From the NCBI RefSeq assembly GCF_029626145.1, contig NZ_JARUBJ010000002.1, positions 6,334,501-6,398,500 of the forward strand: a DNA stretch of 64,000 nt, given 5' to 3'. Origin of the DNA: Micromonospora sp. WMMD961 (GTDB taxonomy: Bacteria; Actinomycetota; Actinomycetes; Mycobacteriales; Micromonosporaceae). Both the position numbers and the translations under genes were made by a program. Shown here in pieces: positions 23,464 to 31,539 of the stretch. Within the stretch, counting starts at the first letter, position 1. Each line of letters begins with the position of its first letter. The notes under the pieces were generated by a model. That model did not search any database. It was not told where the DNA came from and saw only the letters and a program-made list of their open reading frames with translations.

Positions 23464-25608
23464 GTGGACTTTCCGGAGCTGGCCGCCCGCACCCGCCGGT
23501 TCAGCCACGGCGCGCCGCGCGCTGTCTCCGTGGCCGAGGACGGCTCCCGGGTGATCTTCCTGCGCTCCGCCGGCCCGGAGGACCCGGCGGACGCGCTCTG
23601 GCTGCTGGACGTGGCCACCGCCGAGGAGCGCCTGGTCGCCGATCCGGCAACCCTGCTCGGTGAGGACGGGGACGTCAGGTCCCTCTCCCCCGGTGAACGC
23701 GCGCTGCGGGAACGGCTGCGGCTCAACGCCGCCGGCATCGGCTCGTACGCGCTGGACGCCGCCGGTCGGGTTGCGGTGTTCGCGCTGGCCGGACGGTTGT
23801 TCCGGGCCGATCTGGTGCACGGCGACGTGGTGGAGGTGACCGCCGTCGGCCCGGTACTGGACCCGCGTCCGGACCCGACCGGGCAGCGGCTGGCGTACGT
23901 GACCGACGCGGCCGAGGGTGTGCGCCGGGGCGAGCTGCGGGTGATCGAGGCGGACGGCACCGACAGCCTGCTGGCCGGCGAGGACGCCGGGGTGAGCTGG
24001 GGTTTGGCGGAACACATCGCGGCTGAGGAGTTCGGCAGGTACCGGGGCTACTGGTGGGCTCCGGACGGCCGGATGGTGCTCGCCGCCCGGGTCGACGAGT
24101 CCCGCCTGGAACGCTGGCACCTGCACGACCCGGCCCAACCGGCCAGCCCGCCGACCGCCGTCGCGTACCCCCGGGCCGGTGGGCCGAACGCGGAGGTCAG
24201 CCTGCACCTGCTCGACCTGGACGACGGCTGGGTCGACGTGCACTGGGACCGGGAGACGTACCCGTACCTGACCGGGGTCAGCTGGGGTGAGGGCAGCCCG
24301 TTGATCACCGTGCTGCGCCGGTCGCAGCAGCACGGGCTGGTGTTGGCGGTGGACCCCCGCACCGGCGAGACGCAGGTGCACGCCGAGCTGGCCGACCCGC
24401 GCTGGGTCGAACCGATCGCCGGCACCCCGGCCCACCTGCCGGACGGCCGGGTGCTGGTCGGCGGAGAGCTGGCCCACGACGGGTACGACGCCCGTTGCCT
24501 GTTCGCCGACGGCACCCTGCTCACCCCACCGTCGCTGTACGTCCGGCGGGTGGTGGGTCGGATTCCGGCCGCCAGCGGTCCGGCCGATCTGCTGGTCGAG
24601 GCGAGCGACGGCGAGCCGAGCGAACGGCACCTGTTCCGGGTCCGCACCACCATCGGCGGCGGGGTGGACGCGCGTCGACTCACCACCGACTCCGGCTGGT
24701 ACACCGCCTCGGTGGGCGGGGACGTGCTGGCGGTCGGTGTCGCGTCACTGGACCACGCCGGAATGCGCTGGACGGTGCGTCGCGGCCAGCAGGAGCTGGC
24801 CGAACTGCGGTCGTTCGCCGCCAACCCGCCGTATTCTCCGCTGCCGCTGCTGGAACGGGTGACCGATCGACGGCTGCCGGCGGCGGTGCTCTACCCGGAC
24901 AACCACGTGACGGGTCGACGGTTGCCGGTGCTGCTGGACATCTACGGCGGGCCGGGACACCAGGAGGTCGTGGCGGCGCGGGCCGCGTGGTTGGAACGGC
25001 AGTGGTGGGCCGACGCCGGGTTCGCGGTGGTCACCATCGACAACCGGGGTACGCCGGGAGTGGCCCCGTCGTTCGAGAAGGCGATCCACCGCCGGGTGGC
25101 CGACGTGATCCTCACCGACCAGATCGACGCGCTGACCGCGCTCGCCGGCAAGCACCCGGACCTGGACCTGGGCCGGGTGGGGGTACGCGGTTGGTCGTTC
25201 GGTGGGTGGCTGGCCGGGTTGGCGGTGCTGCGCCACCCGGAGCTGTTCCGGTGCGGGATCGCGGGTGCGCCGGTGACCGACTGGGCGCTGTACGACACCG
25301 CGTACACCGAGCGTTATCTGGGGTTGCCGGAAGACGGCCAGGACATCTACGCGCACCATTCGCTCGTCGAGTTGGCCGCCGAGCCGGTCACCGGCCCGGA
25401 CCAGGCCCGCCCGTTGCTGCTGGTGCACGGGATGGCCGACGACAACGTGGTGGCCGCGCACACGCTCCGGCTGTCGGCGGCCCTGCTGAGCACCGGTCGC
25501 CCGCACGCCGTGCTGCCGTTGACCGGGGCCACGCACATGGCGGCGAACGGCACCGCCGAGCGGCTGCTCCCCCTGGAGCTGGACTTCCTGCGGACTCATC
25601 TGCGGTAA
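23464..25608 (+). CDS. S9 family (DPP IV / prolyl oligopeptidase-like) peptidase
   Basis: The 714-residue protein has an N-terminal beta-propeller (to about residue 460) and a C-terminal alpha/beta hydrolase. The nucleophile is Ser578 in GWSFGGW. The acid is Asp659 or 660 in HGMADDNV and the base is His691 in GATHMA. A Glu pair in the propeller (HIAAEEFGRYRGYWWAPDG) corresponds to the double-Glu motif that holds the substrate N-terminus in dipeptidyl peptidase IV. It therefore probably cleaves dipeptides from peptide N-termini. No signal peptide is visible, so it is likely cytoplasmic. GTG 23464 is the start; the gene is divergent from mshB with 86 bases between. Confidence 0.92.
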   Translation: MDFPELAARTRRFSHGAPRAVSVAEDGSRVIFLRSAGPEDPADALWLLDVATAEERLVADPATLLGEDGDVRSLSPGERALRERLRLNAAGIGSYALDAAGRVAVFALAGRLFRADLVHGDVVEVTAVGPVLDPRPDPTGQRLAYVTDAAEGVRRGELRVIEADGTDSLLAGEDAGVSWGLAEHIAAEEFGRYRGYWWAPDGRMVLAARVDESRLERWHLHDPAQPASPPTAVAYPRAGGPNAEVSLHLLDLDDGWVDVHWDRETYPYLTGVSWGEGSPLITVLRRSQQHGLVLAVDPRTGETQVHAELADPRWVEPIAGTPAHLPDGRVLVGGELAHDGYDARCLFADGTLLTPPSLYVRRVVGRIPAASGPADLLVEASDGEPSERHLFRVRTTIGGGVDARRLTTDSGWYTASVGGDVLAVGVASLDHAGMRWTVRRGQQELAELRSFAANPPYSPLPLLERVTDRRLPAAVLYPDNHVTGRRLPVLLDIYGGPGHQEVVAARAAWLERQWWADAGFAVVTIDNRGTPGVAPSFEKAIHRRVADVILTDQIDALTALAGKHPDLDLGRVGVRGWSFGGWLAGLAVLRHPELFRCGIAGAPVTDWALYDTAYTERYLGLPEDGQDIYAHHSLVELAAEPVTGPDQARPLLLVHGMADDNVVAAHTLRLSAALLSTGRPHAVLPLTGATHMAANGTAERLLPLELDFLRTHLR

Positions 25609-25685
25609 GCGGCCTTCGACAACTCAGGCCGGCGCACCTGGGCACCCGGAACAGCTCGACGCCCCGCTGCCGGCCCGGCCCGCCG

Positions 25686-26216
25686 TCAGCGATGGTCCTC
25701 CGCAGCGGGATTCCGGTTTGCCCACCCGCCTGGACTCTTTCGGGGCTGCACGATGAGCAGTGCCGTCACCACCTGGGCAGCTGCCACCGGCAGAGCTTTC
25801 GGCAGACCATAGGCGCTGAACACGAACAGCGGAAACGGCGCGGCGAAGAGCAGGATCGCCGCCAACCGGAACCAGTACCAGCGGACGTCCGACATCAGAC
25901 GCAGCACTCCCAGGCAGACGGTGGCCGCGACACTCAGGAGCGCCCACAGCGGGGCGAGAAGCACGATCCCGATAAATATCAATAGCAGGTCTTCGGCGAT
26001 CGCGCGGCCCGGAGGAAGATCCATCAAGGCGTAAACGACATATCCCGCCAGCCACACACCGAGATAGAGCAGCACGTGGAGACCAAACCAAAGGGCCCAC
26101 GGCAGGTCGGCGAGACGGTCCAGTGGCCGGCCGCGAAGTGTGTTGATGCCCACCGCCGCATCGTATCGACCGGGCAGCCGTGACGATGCCCCGTTCTTTG
26201 CACGATCCCGCCTCAC
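25686..26216 (-). CDS. Four-helix membrane protein, unknown function
   Basis: An open frame of up to 176 residues encodes four clear hydrophobic segments: ALWFGLHVLLYLGVWLAGYV, LLLIFIGIVLLAPLWALLSV, a third around FRLAAILLFAAPFPLFVF, and a fourth near ALPVAAAQVVTALLIV. The N-terminal 21 residues before GINTLRGRP look non-membrane, and the start may be GTG at 26153 rather than GTG at 26216. Codon usage is slightly less GC-rich than its neighbours. No family is recognised. It is convergent with the S9 peptidase gene. Confidence 0.7.
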   Translation of the reverse strand: MRRDRAKNGASSRLPGRYDAAVGINTLRGRPLDRLADLPWALWFGLHVLLYLGVWLAGYVVYALMDLPPGRAIAEDLLLIFIGIVLLAPLWALLSVAATVCLGVLRLMSDVRWYWFRLAAILLFAAPFPLFVFSAYGLPKALPVAAAQVVTALLIVQPRKSPGGWANRNPAAEDHR

Positions 26217-26272
26217 ATCGGGGGTGAACCCTCATGCCCCCCAGCACCTGGCCCGCTGCGGCAAGCTGACGG

Positions 26273-26656
26273 TCACCAACGCTCCACGAGGTGTTCCCGG
26301 CCCCGCGGCGGATCGTACGGGTCGGGCCAGTAGTCGATGATCTTGTTGATCAGCCCAGGCCCGGACAGCTCCAGCCAGACGCACGCGTCCTGCTGCTCGT
26401 CACCGACGCGAACGTCGAGCCACAGCGCAGCCAGGCGGCCATCGGCGATCACCCGTCGCGGCCGGAGGTGCCAATCGCCGGGATACTCGGTGTTGAACTG
26501 CAGGAACGCGTCCTTGCCGCGAATGCGCTCCCGAGTCTGCGGCATCTCGTAGACCAGATCATCGGCGAGCAGGGCGGCCAACCCGGCCCAGTCGCGGCGC
26601 TCCAGAAGGTCAACGTAGGCGTGGGCGGTCTGCCGAGCCGCCGAGGTGTCGTCCAC
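26273..26656 (-). CDS. NTF2-like (SnoaL-type) protein
   Basis: From GTG 26656 a 127-residue protein begins MDDTSAARQTAHAYVDLLERRDW. The pattern of an N-terminal helix, WAGLAALLADDLVYEMPQTRERIRGKDAFLQFNTEYPGDW and closing strands (ACVWLELSGPGLINKIIDYWPDPYDPP) is that of the nuclear-transport-factor-2 fold. Family members are small-molecule enzymes or binding proteins. Catalytic residues cannot be assigned. It lies 88 bases downstream of the HxlR gene and could share its transcript. Confidence 0.8.
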   Translation of the reverse strand: MDDTSAARQTAHAYVDLLERRDWAGLAALLADDLVYEMPQTRERIRGKDAFLQFNTEYPGDWHLRPRRVIADGRLAALWLDVRVGDEQQDACVWLELSGPGLINKIIDYWPDPYDPPRGREHLVERW

Positions 26657-26744
26657 GACGCGGACCCTAGCCTCCGCCAGCGACAATCTGGCGAGCTCTC
26701 GGCGGCACGTTGCGCCAGTCTCCGCGGTCGGCGTCGTATGCCCT

Positions 26745-27143
26745 TCAGGGGCGTGCGTCGTACTGGGTCCGGGCTTCGAAGACACGGTCCATGTGCGTCT
26801 CCGCCCAGCTCTTGATCGCGACCATGACCGGGAACAGTTCATGGCCGAGCGGGGTGAGCTCGTAGTCGACGCGGACCGGCACCGAGGCGGTGACCGTGCG
26901 GGTGACCAGGCCGTCGCGCTCCAGCGTGCGCAGGGTCTGGGTGAGCATCTTCTGGCTGACGCCGGCGACGCGCCGGGCGAGCTCGCCGTGCCGCTGCGGG
27001 CCGTCGACGAGCGCTGGGATCACCAGGGCGACCCACTTGTCGGTGAGCCTGCTCAGCAGCTCACGGGTCGGGCACTGTTCCAGGAACGCGTCGTACTCGC
27101 GTTTGGCCTGGTCGCGGCGTTGCGCCGCAGTTGTCGTCGCCAT
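26745..27143 (-). CDS. HxlR-family transcriptional regulator
   Basis: This 132-residue winged-helix protein starts MATTTAAQRRDQAKREYDAF. The HxlR core is CPTRELLSRLTDKWVALVIPALVDGPQRHGELARRVAGVSQKMLTQTLRTLERDGLVTRT, and the single Cys in the N-terminal helix is the redox or electrophile sensor in related regulators. It is divergent from a quinone-oxidoreductase-type gene, the usual target of such regulators. ATG 27143 has GGAGGGGG five bases upstream. A 19-bp palindrome lies in the shared promoter region. Confidence 0.93.
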   Translation of the reverse strand: MATTTAAQRRDQAKREYDAFLEQCPTRELLSRLTDKWVALVIPALVDGPQRHGELARRVAGVSQKMLTQTLRTLERDGLVTRTVTASVPVRVDYELTPLGHELFPVMVAIKSWAETHMDRVFEARTQYDARP

Positions 27144-27184
27144 CAATTCCCCCTCCGGTGCCTTAGGCACTTCAAGGTACCTAC

Positions 27185-27203
27185 TTACTGACAGTGCCAG
27201 TAA
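27185..27203. promoter_or_regulatory. Probable HxlR operator
   Basis: TTACTG and CAGTAA half-sites, seven bases apart, form a 19-bp palindrome in the 109-bp region between the divergent hxlR-type and oxidoreductase genes. An additional AGGTACCT palindrome lies just outside at 27174-27181. Position and symmetry suit binding by the regulator dimer, with control of both promoters. Confidence 0.6.
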
Positions 27204-27252
27204 TTCGTACGGTTTTGGTGATCACGAAACACCACGGACGAAGGAAACGACG

Positions 27253-28155
27253 ATGCGCGCAGTCAGCTATGCACAGTTCGGAGGGCCCGAGGTCCTGCAG
27301 GTGGCCGAGGTGCCGGTGCCCGAGCCCGGTGCGGGTCAGGTGCGGGTGCGGGTCGCGGCGTCAGTTGTCCATCCGGTCGATCTGATGGTCCGCTCCGGAC
27401 GATTCCCGGCCCCGTTGCCGACCGGCCTGCCGTACACGCCCGGCTGGGACGTTGCCGGCAGCGTCGACGCGGTCGGCCCGTCGGTCGAGGAGTTCACCAT
27501 CGGCGACGAGGTCATCGGCTTCTCGCCGTGGCTGCAAACCACGGCCGGCGCCCACGCCGAGTACGTGGTCCTCGACGCCGCCTGGCTGACCTCCGCACCC
27601 GCCGGTGTCCCGGCCACCGAGGCGGCGACCCTGCCGACCAACGGCCTCGCCGCCGCCCAGGCCCTCGACCTGCTCGCGCTCCCGGCGGGCTCGACAGTGC
27701 TCGTCACCGGCGCCGCCGGGCAGGTCGGCGGGTTCGTCCTGGCACTGGCCCGGGCGACCGGCCTGCACGCCACGGGACTCGCCGGGGCCGACGACCGCGA
27801 GTTCGTCGAGTCGCTGGGCGCGGCGTTCCTGTCGCGCGCCGACGATCCCACGGGGACGTTCGACGCGGTCATCGACCTGGCGGTGATCGGCGCGTCGCTG
27901 CTGGACCTCATCCGGGACGGCAGCGGCTACGTGGCCGCGTCACCTCCGCTTCGCCCGGAGCCGGTGCGGGGGATCCGGACCTTCGCGCTGGAGGTGGAAC
28001 CGAACGGATCCCGACTGGGTGAGTTGGTCAAACTCGTCACCACCGGCGACATCCCGCTCCGGGTGGCCGGCGTGTACCCCTTCGCCGACGCGGCGGCCGC
28101 CCACGAGCGGCTGGCCCAGGGCGGCGTACGCGGCGGCGTGGTGCTCGTCCCCTGA
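27253..28155 (+). CDS. Zinc-independent quinone oxidoreductase-like MDR protein
   Basis: This 300-residue medium-chain dehydrogenase/reductase starts MRAVSYAQFGGPEVLQVAEV. The catalytic GroES-like domain is followed by an NADP-binding fold with VLVTGAAGQVGGFVLALARATG. The zinc-ligand cysteines of alcohol dehydrogenases are absent, so it resembles quinone oxidoreductases that reduce electrophilic quinones or enals. Divergence from an HxlR regulator suggests induction by reactive electrophiles. ATG 27253 has GAAGGA nearby. Confidence 0.9.
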   Translation: MRAVSYAQFGGPEVLQVAEVPVPEPGAGQVRVRVAASVVHPVDLMVRSGRFPAPLPTGLPYTPGWDVAGSVDAVGPSVEEFTIGDEVIGFSPWLQTTAGAHAEYVVLDAAWLTSAPAGVPATEAATLPTNGLAAAQALDLLALPAGSTVLVTGAAGQVGGFVLALARATGLHATGLAGADDREFVESLGAAFLSRADDPTGTFDAVIDLAVIGASLLDLIRDGSGYVAASPPLRPEPVRGIRTFALEVEPNGSRLGELVKLVTTGDIPLRVAGVYPFADAAAAHERLAQGGVRGGVVLVP

Positions 28156-28235
28156 TCCACGGCGAGCCTGCCGCGCGACCAGGACCTCTCGCTTCAGCGT
28201 GCGCTGTGGCTAGCCCGGCCTGCCGATGTGCCGAT

Positions 28236-28283
28236 GAGCGGTATACCGCAGAGGTGTAAATATGCCTCTGCGGTATACCGCTC
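28236..28283. terminator. Perfect 19-bp hairpin between convergent genes
   Basis: Arms GAGCGGTATACCGCAGAGG and its exact complement enclose a 10-base AT-rich loop (28255-28264). Each arm itself contains the palindrome CGGTATACCG. The element lies between the oxidoreductase stop (28155) and the DUF805 stop (28322). A bidirectional terminator is likely; the internal palindromes also make it look like a dispersed repeat. Confidence 0.75.
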
Positions 28284-28321
28284 GACATAGCACACGTCCC
28301 GCCGGAGGTGACCGACGGCGG

Positions 28322-28696
28322 TCAGTCCTTGGGGCTGGCGCCGAAACGGTTCGCTCCGGGCGTGCCGTCCATCACGAAGAACACGATCAGGACGATGGCG
28401 CCCACGATCGGCACCAGGGCGATGAGCAGCCACCACCCCGACCGGTCGGTGTCGTGCAGGCGTCGCACCGCGACGGCCAGCCCGGGCAGCAGCAGCGCCA
28501 GCGAGACGATGGTTCCGATGGGACCGCTCGACGAACCGTCCATGTAGTTCAGTCCCAGCGCGCTGTCCAGGACGGCGGTGACGATACTGACCAGGATGGT
28601 GAACAGAAAGAACCACCAGTACTCGGACCGGCGGGCCCGGCCCGTGAAGCCGACGTACTTGCTGAGGACCGACTTGACGGCGGCACCGAAGGACAT
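28322..28696 (-). CDS. DUF805 family membrane protein
   Basis: This 124-residue protein starts MSFGAAVKSVLSKYVGFTGRARRSEYWWFFLF. GRARRSEYW and the later RRLHDTDRSGWWLLI are the hallmark motifs of DUF805. Three to four membrane segments follow. The family is widespread and functionally unclear. ATG 28696 has GGGAG seven bases upstream. From its stop to the next gene at 28855 upstream on the same strand, the 158 bases (28697-28854) hold no gene I can support. Confidence 0.92.
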   Translation of the reverse strand: MSFGAAVKSVLSKYVGFTGRARRSEYWWFFLFTILVSIVTAVLDSALGLNYMDGSSSGPIGTIVSLALLLPGLAVAVRRLHDTDRSGWWLLIALVPIVGAIVLIVFFVMDGTPGANRFGASPKD

Positions 28697-28854
28697 CACT
28701 ATCTCCCGTTTTTTTGAGGGGTTCTCAAGGTAATCGCGGAGGCATCCAAACAGACTGATTCGGCGGGGTCAACAGCCGAGCGGCCGACGCGTGCTGACCT
28801 CAGCGCCCACGAGTGATCAGCCGCGTTTGCCGGGCGCTGCGGAATTGCATGCGG

Positions 28855-29529
28855 TCATCGCGTTCGGCGCTCCCAGGCCGGCTGCTGGGGCTGGTCGTTG
28901 TGCACGACGATGTCGGCGAGCCGGGTCGGGTGGGCGGTAGCGAAATAGAGCTGCTGGGAGGGGAGGTAACGCTCGCGCCAGCGCCGTTCGATCTCGGCCC
29001 GAGATGACACCCGGCGCTCTCGGATCACGGCACGGTCCACGGTCTTCTCCAGTGCCGTCGACACGAAGATGCGCAGGTCCCACCGGTCAACCAGGTCCGG
29101 GCGCAGAAGGAAGACGCCGTCGAAGAGCAGCACGGCGTCGATGGGGGCGGTCGTGACCGGCGGGGACAGCACCGTGTCCGTGGCGCGGTCGTACACCGCG
29201 GGTTGGAAGCGTCGATCTCCGCCCGGGCCGAGCGGATCGAGCAGAATCCGATTCAGTGTTTGGTAGTCGTGGGTGTCGTGGTAGCAGCCTTCAGCCGAGT
29301 ACTCGCCGCGCGGATAGCGTCGCGCCCGAGGGAAGAGGAAGTCATCGATCGTCGCACGGATGACGTCGCGGCCCTGGTCGCGTAGGACGGCGGCCAACTC
29401 GTCCGCGAGAGTGGTCTTGCCAGCGGCCGGCGGTCCGTCGATGGCTACCCGCGTCGGGTGGGCGACGGTGACCGATCCGACCGCCTCAGACAGTCGACCC
29501 AGCATCTCGTCGCGAGTCCCGTGGATCAT
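28855..29529 (-). CDS. Uridine-kinase-like P-loop kinase
   Basis: The 224-residue protein has the uridine kinase/phosphoribulokinase fold. Walker A reads AIDGPPAAGKTT (near residues 28-39), followed by DDFLFPRARRYPRGEYSAEGCYHDTHDY and a FDGVFLLRPDL motif. The Arg-rich lid region RERRVSSRAEIERRWRERY is typical. The substrate is a nucleoside or sugar, not determined. ATG 29529 has GGAGGGGG six bases upstream. It lies downstream of the peptide-binding protein gene but a hairpin separates them. Confidence 0.85.
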   Translation of the reverse strand: MIHGTRDEMLGRLSEAVGSVTVAHPTRVAIDGPPAAGKTTLADELAAVLRDQGRDVIRATIDDFLFPRARRYPRGEYSAEGCYHDTHDYQTLNRILLDPLGPGGDRRFQPAVYDRATDTVLSPPVTTAPIDAVLLFDGVFLLRPDLVDRWDLRIFVSTALEKTVDRAVIRERRVSSRAEIERRWRERYLPSQQLYFATAHPTRLADIVVHNDQPQQPAWERRTR

Positions 29530-29580
29530 GTCCCGCCCCCTCCGGATCCCATCCCGGACATCATGCGCGGAAACGGCAAG

Positions 29581-29614
29581 GGCCCCTGGCCGACGACGCT
29601 GTCGACCAGGGGCC
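29581..29614 (-). terminator. Hairpin after the ABC substrate-binding protein gene
   Basis: Nine-base arms GGCCCCTGG and CCAGGGGCC flank a 16-base loop. It is 14 bases past the stop of the binding-protein gene, at the expected place for an operon terminator. No U tract. Confidence 0.6.
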
Positions 29615-29627
29615 TGTCCGAGAGGTC

Positions 29628-31370
29628 TTACGGCTTGACGTGCGCGTTCACGAAGGACGCGTAGCCGAAGACGCTGGAGATGAAGATCCCGCCCGCCTTG
29701 GACCCGTGCACGTTGTAGGCCACGTCGACGTAGAGCGGCACCACCGGCGCGTACTCCTTCATGATCCGCTCGTCGAGCTTGGCCCACTCCGGGCCCTGGT
29801 CGGCCGGGGCGAGCGCCAGGATGCGGTCCATCTCGGCGTTGATCGCCGGGTCGTTGAAGTAGGACTGGTTGCTGTTGCCCTCGGCCTTGATGGTGCGGCC
29901 GTCGTAGAGCACCGGCAGGATCGACGCCCCGCTGGGCCAGTCGGCCGCCCAGTTACCGATGTACAGGTCCCAGGGGTTGTCCTTCTTCTTGATCTCGTCG
30001 AGCTTGGCGTCGTCGGAGATGTTCCGGAGCGTGATCTTGAAGCCGGCCCGCTCCAGGTTCGCCTTGAGTTGGGCGCCCTGCTGCTGCTCGGTGGAGTTGT
30101 CGGCGACGCCGAGGACCAGCTCAGGAGTCTTCCCGCCGAGCAGTTCCTTGGCCTTGTCGACGTTGCCGTTGGCACCCGCCGGGTACGCCTCGTACGCCTT
30201 GTAGCCGATCGTGGCCGGCGGCATCAGGGTGGTCAGCGGCGCGGCGACGTTCTGGCCGCCGAGCGCCTTGATCATGCCCTCGCGGTCGATGGCGTAGTTG
30301 AGCGCCTGCCGGACCTTGAGGTCGGTGACCCGCTGGTTGTTGATGACCAGCTGGTTGGCGCTCGGGGTCGGGGAGAGGATGCTGCGCGACTTGAGCGTGG
30401 CGTCCCCGGCCACCTTGGCGACCAGCGAGGCGGGCACGGTGTTGAAGGCGAGGGCGCTCTGGTCGGTGCCGTTGTCGGCGATCACCCGGTTGTTGGCGGC
30501 GTCGGCGGTCGGCCCGAAGGTCCAGACGAACTGGTCGGGGTACTGGTGCCGCACCGGATCGGTGGTCGGGTCCCAGTTGGGGTTGCGGTCCAGGGTGAGT
30601 TGTACGCCGACCTGGTTCTTGGCGACCTTGTACGGGCCGGACGAGAACGGCTGCTTGTCCAGGTCGATGCCGGTGTCCTTGTCGGCGGGCAGCGGCGCGG
30701 TGGTCGGCAGCGAGACCGCGAACGGCAGGTCACAGCGCGGCTTGGCGAACTCGAAGCGCAGCGTCTTCTCATCCGGCGTGCTCAGGCCGGGCGGCAGCGA
30801 CGTCTTGTTCTTCTTGAAGTCCCACTTGGTGTCGAACTGCGCGGTGTCGGCCAGCCACTCCTGGATGTAGGTCGGGCCGCCGGAGAGGTCCGGGTCGAAG
30901 GACCGGGCGATGCCGTACGCGATCTCCTTGGAGGTGATCGGCCGACCGTCCTCGAACTTCACCCCATCCTTGATCTTGAATTCCCAGACCTTGCAGTCGT
31001 TGTTGACGTTGGTGCCCGGCGTTTCGGCCAGGTCACCCACCAGGACCAGACCGCCCTTGCCGTCGTCCTTCCAGGTGGTCAGGTACCGGGCGAAGAGCGG
31101 GCTGGCCATGAGGCCGGCGAACGAGTACGTCCGCTGCGGGTCGAGGTGGGAGATCGGCGACTCCCGGATGACGGTGAAGGTGCCGCCCTTCGTAGCGCCA
31201 CTCACCTCGGCCGCCGGGCCCTGCGAGTCCTTGGGGTCGGTCGCGATGACCCCGGTCTGCTTCCGCTCAGTGTCCACAGTGGTGCCCTCGCCCGTGTTCT
31301 TCGAGCACGCACCCAGTGCCACAACCAGAGCGATCGCGCCGCCTGCGGCAACCGCCACGCGTGGTCGCAT
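29628..31370 (-). CDS. Peptide/nickel-type ABC substrate-binding lipoprotein
   Basis: This 580-residue family 5 solute-binding protein has a lipoprotein signal, MRPRVAVAAGGAIALVVALG, with lipobox LGAC and lipidated Cys22. The body has TKGGTFTVIRESPISHLDPQRTYS, PITSKEIAYGIARSFDP and the conserved VRQALNYAIDREGMIKALGG motif. It captures oligopeptides or similar ligands outside the membrane and delivers them to the adjacent permeases. It is the last gene of the import operon, after a 169-base gap from the dppB-like permease. It may therefore have its own promoter for higher expression. Confidence 0.93.
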   Translation of the reverse strand: MRPRVAVAAGGAIALVVALGACSKNTGEGTTVDTERKQTGVIATDPKDSQGPAAEVSGATKGGTFTVIRESPISHLDPQRTYSFAGLMASPLFARYLTTWKDDGKGGLVLVGDLAETPGTNVNNDCKVWEFKIKDGVKFEDGRPITSKEIAYGIARSFDPDLSGGPTYIQEWLADTAQFDTKWDFKKNKTSLPPGLSTPDEKTLRFEFAKPRCDLPFAVSLPTTAPLPADKDTGIDLDKQPFSSGPYKVAKNQVGVQLTLDRNPNWDPTTDPVRHQYPDQFVWTFGPTADAANNRVIADNGTDQSALAFNTVPASLVAKVAGDATLKSRSILSPTPSANQLVINNQRVTDLKVRQALNYAIDREGMIKALGGQNVAAPLTTLMPPATIGYKAYEAYPAGANGNVDKAKELLGGKTPELVLGVADNSTEQQQGAQLKANLERAGFKITLRNISDDAKLDEIKKKDNPWDLYIGNWAADWPSGASILPVLYDGRTIKAEGNSNQSYFNDPAINAEMDRILALAPADQGPEWAKLDERIMKEYAPVVPLYVDVAYNVHGSKAGGIFISSVFGYASFVNAHVKP

Positions 31371-31539
31371 GAAGTACCTCCTTCAGCCATCTGCCGTGCG
31401 GTTCGTCGGGGCGAGAACCGCCGACGTCCCGAGGATCGTAAGGAAGAAAACCTACGAGTTGTGTAACAGTTGTCGATAAATTCCGCCAGCAGCCGGCCGG
31501 AGGCCACCCGCAGGCCAGCGGGCACCCGCAGGGATCGGC
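31371..31539 (-). promoter_or_regulatory. AT-rich leader of the binding-protein gene
   Basis: This gap between the permease and binding-protein genes contains a rare AT-rich stretch. On the minus strand it reads TTATCGACAACTGTTACACA followed by ACTCGTAGGTTTTC. It could hold a promoter for the binding protein. Exact -35 and -10 boxes cannot be assigned with confidence. Confidence 0.4.

Noticed and set aside
23464..25608. Secreted S9 peptidase
   Set aside because: No signal peptide or membrane segment at the N-terminus (MDFPELAARTRRFSHG). Treated as cytoplasmic.
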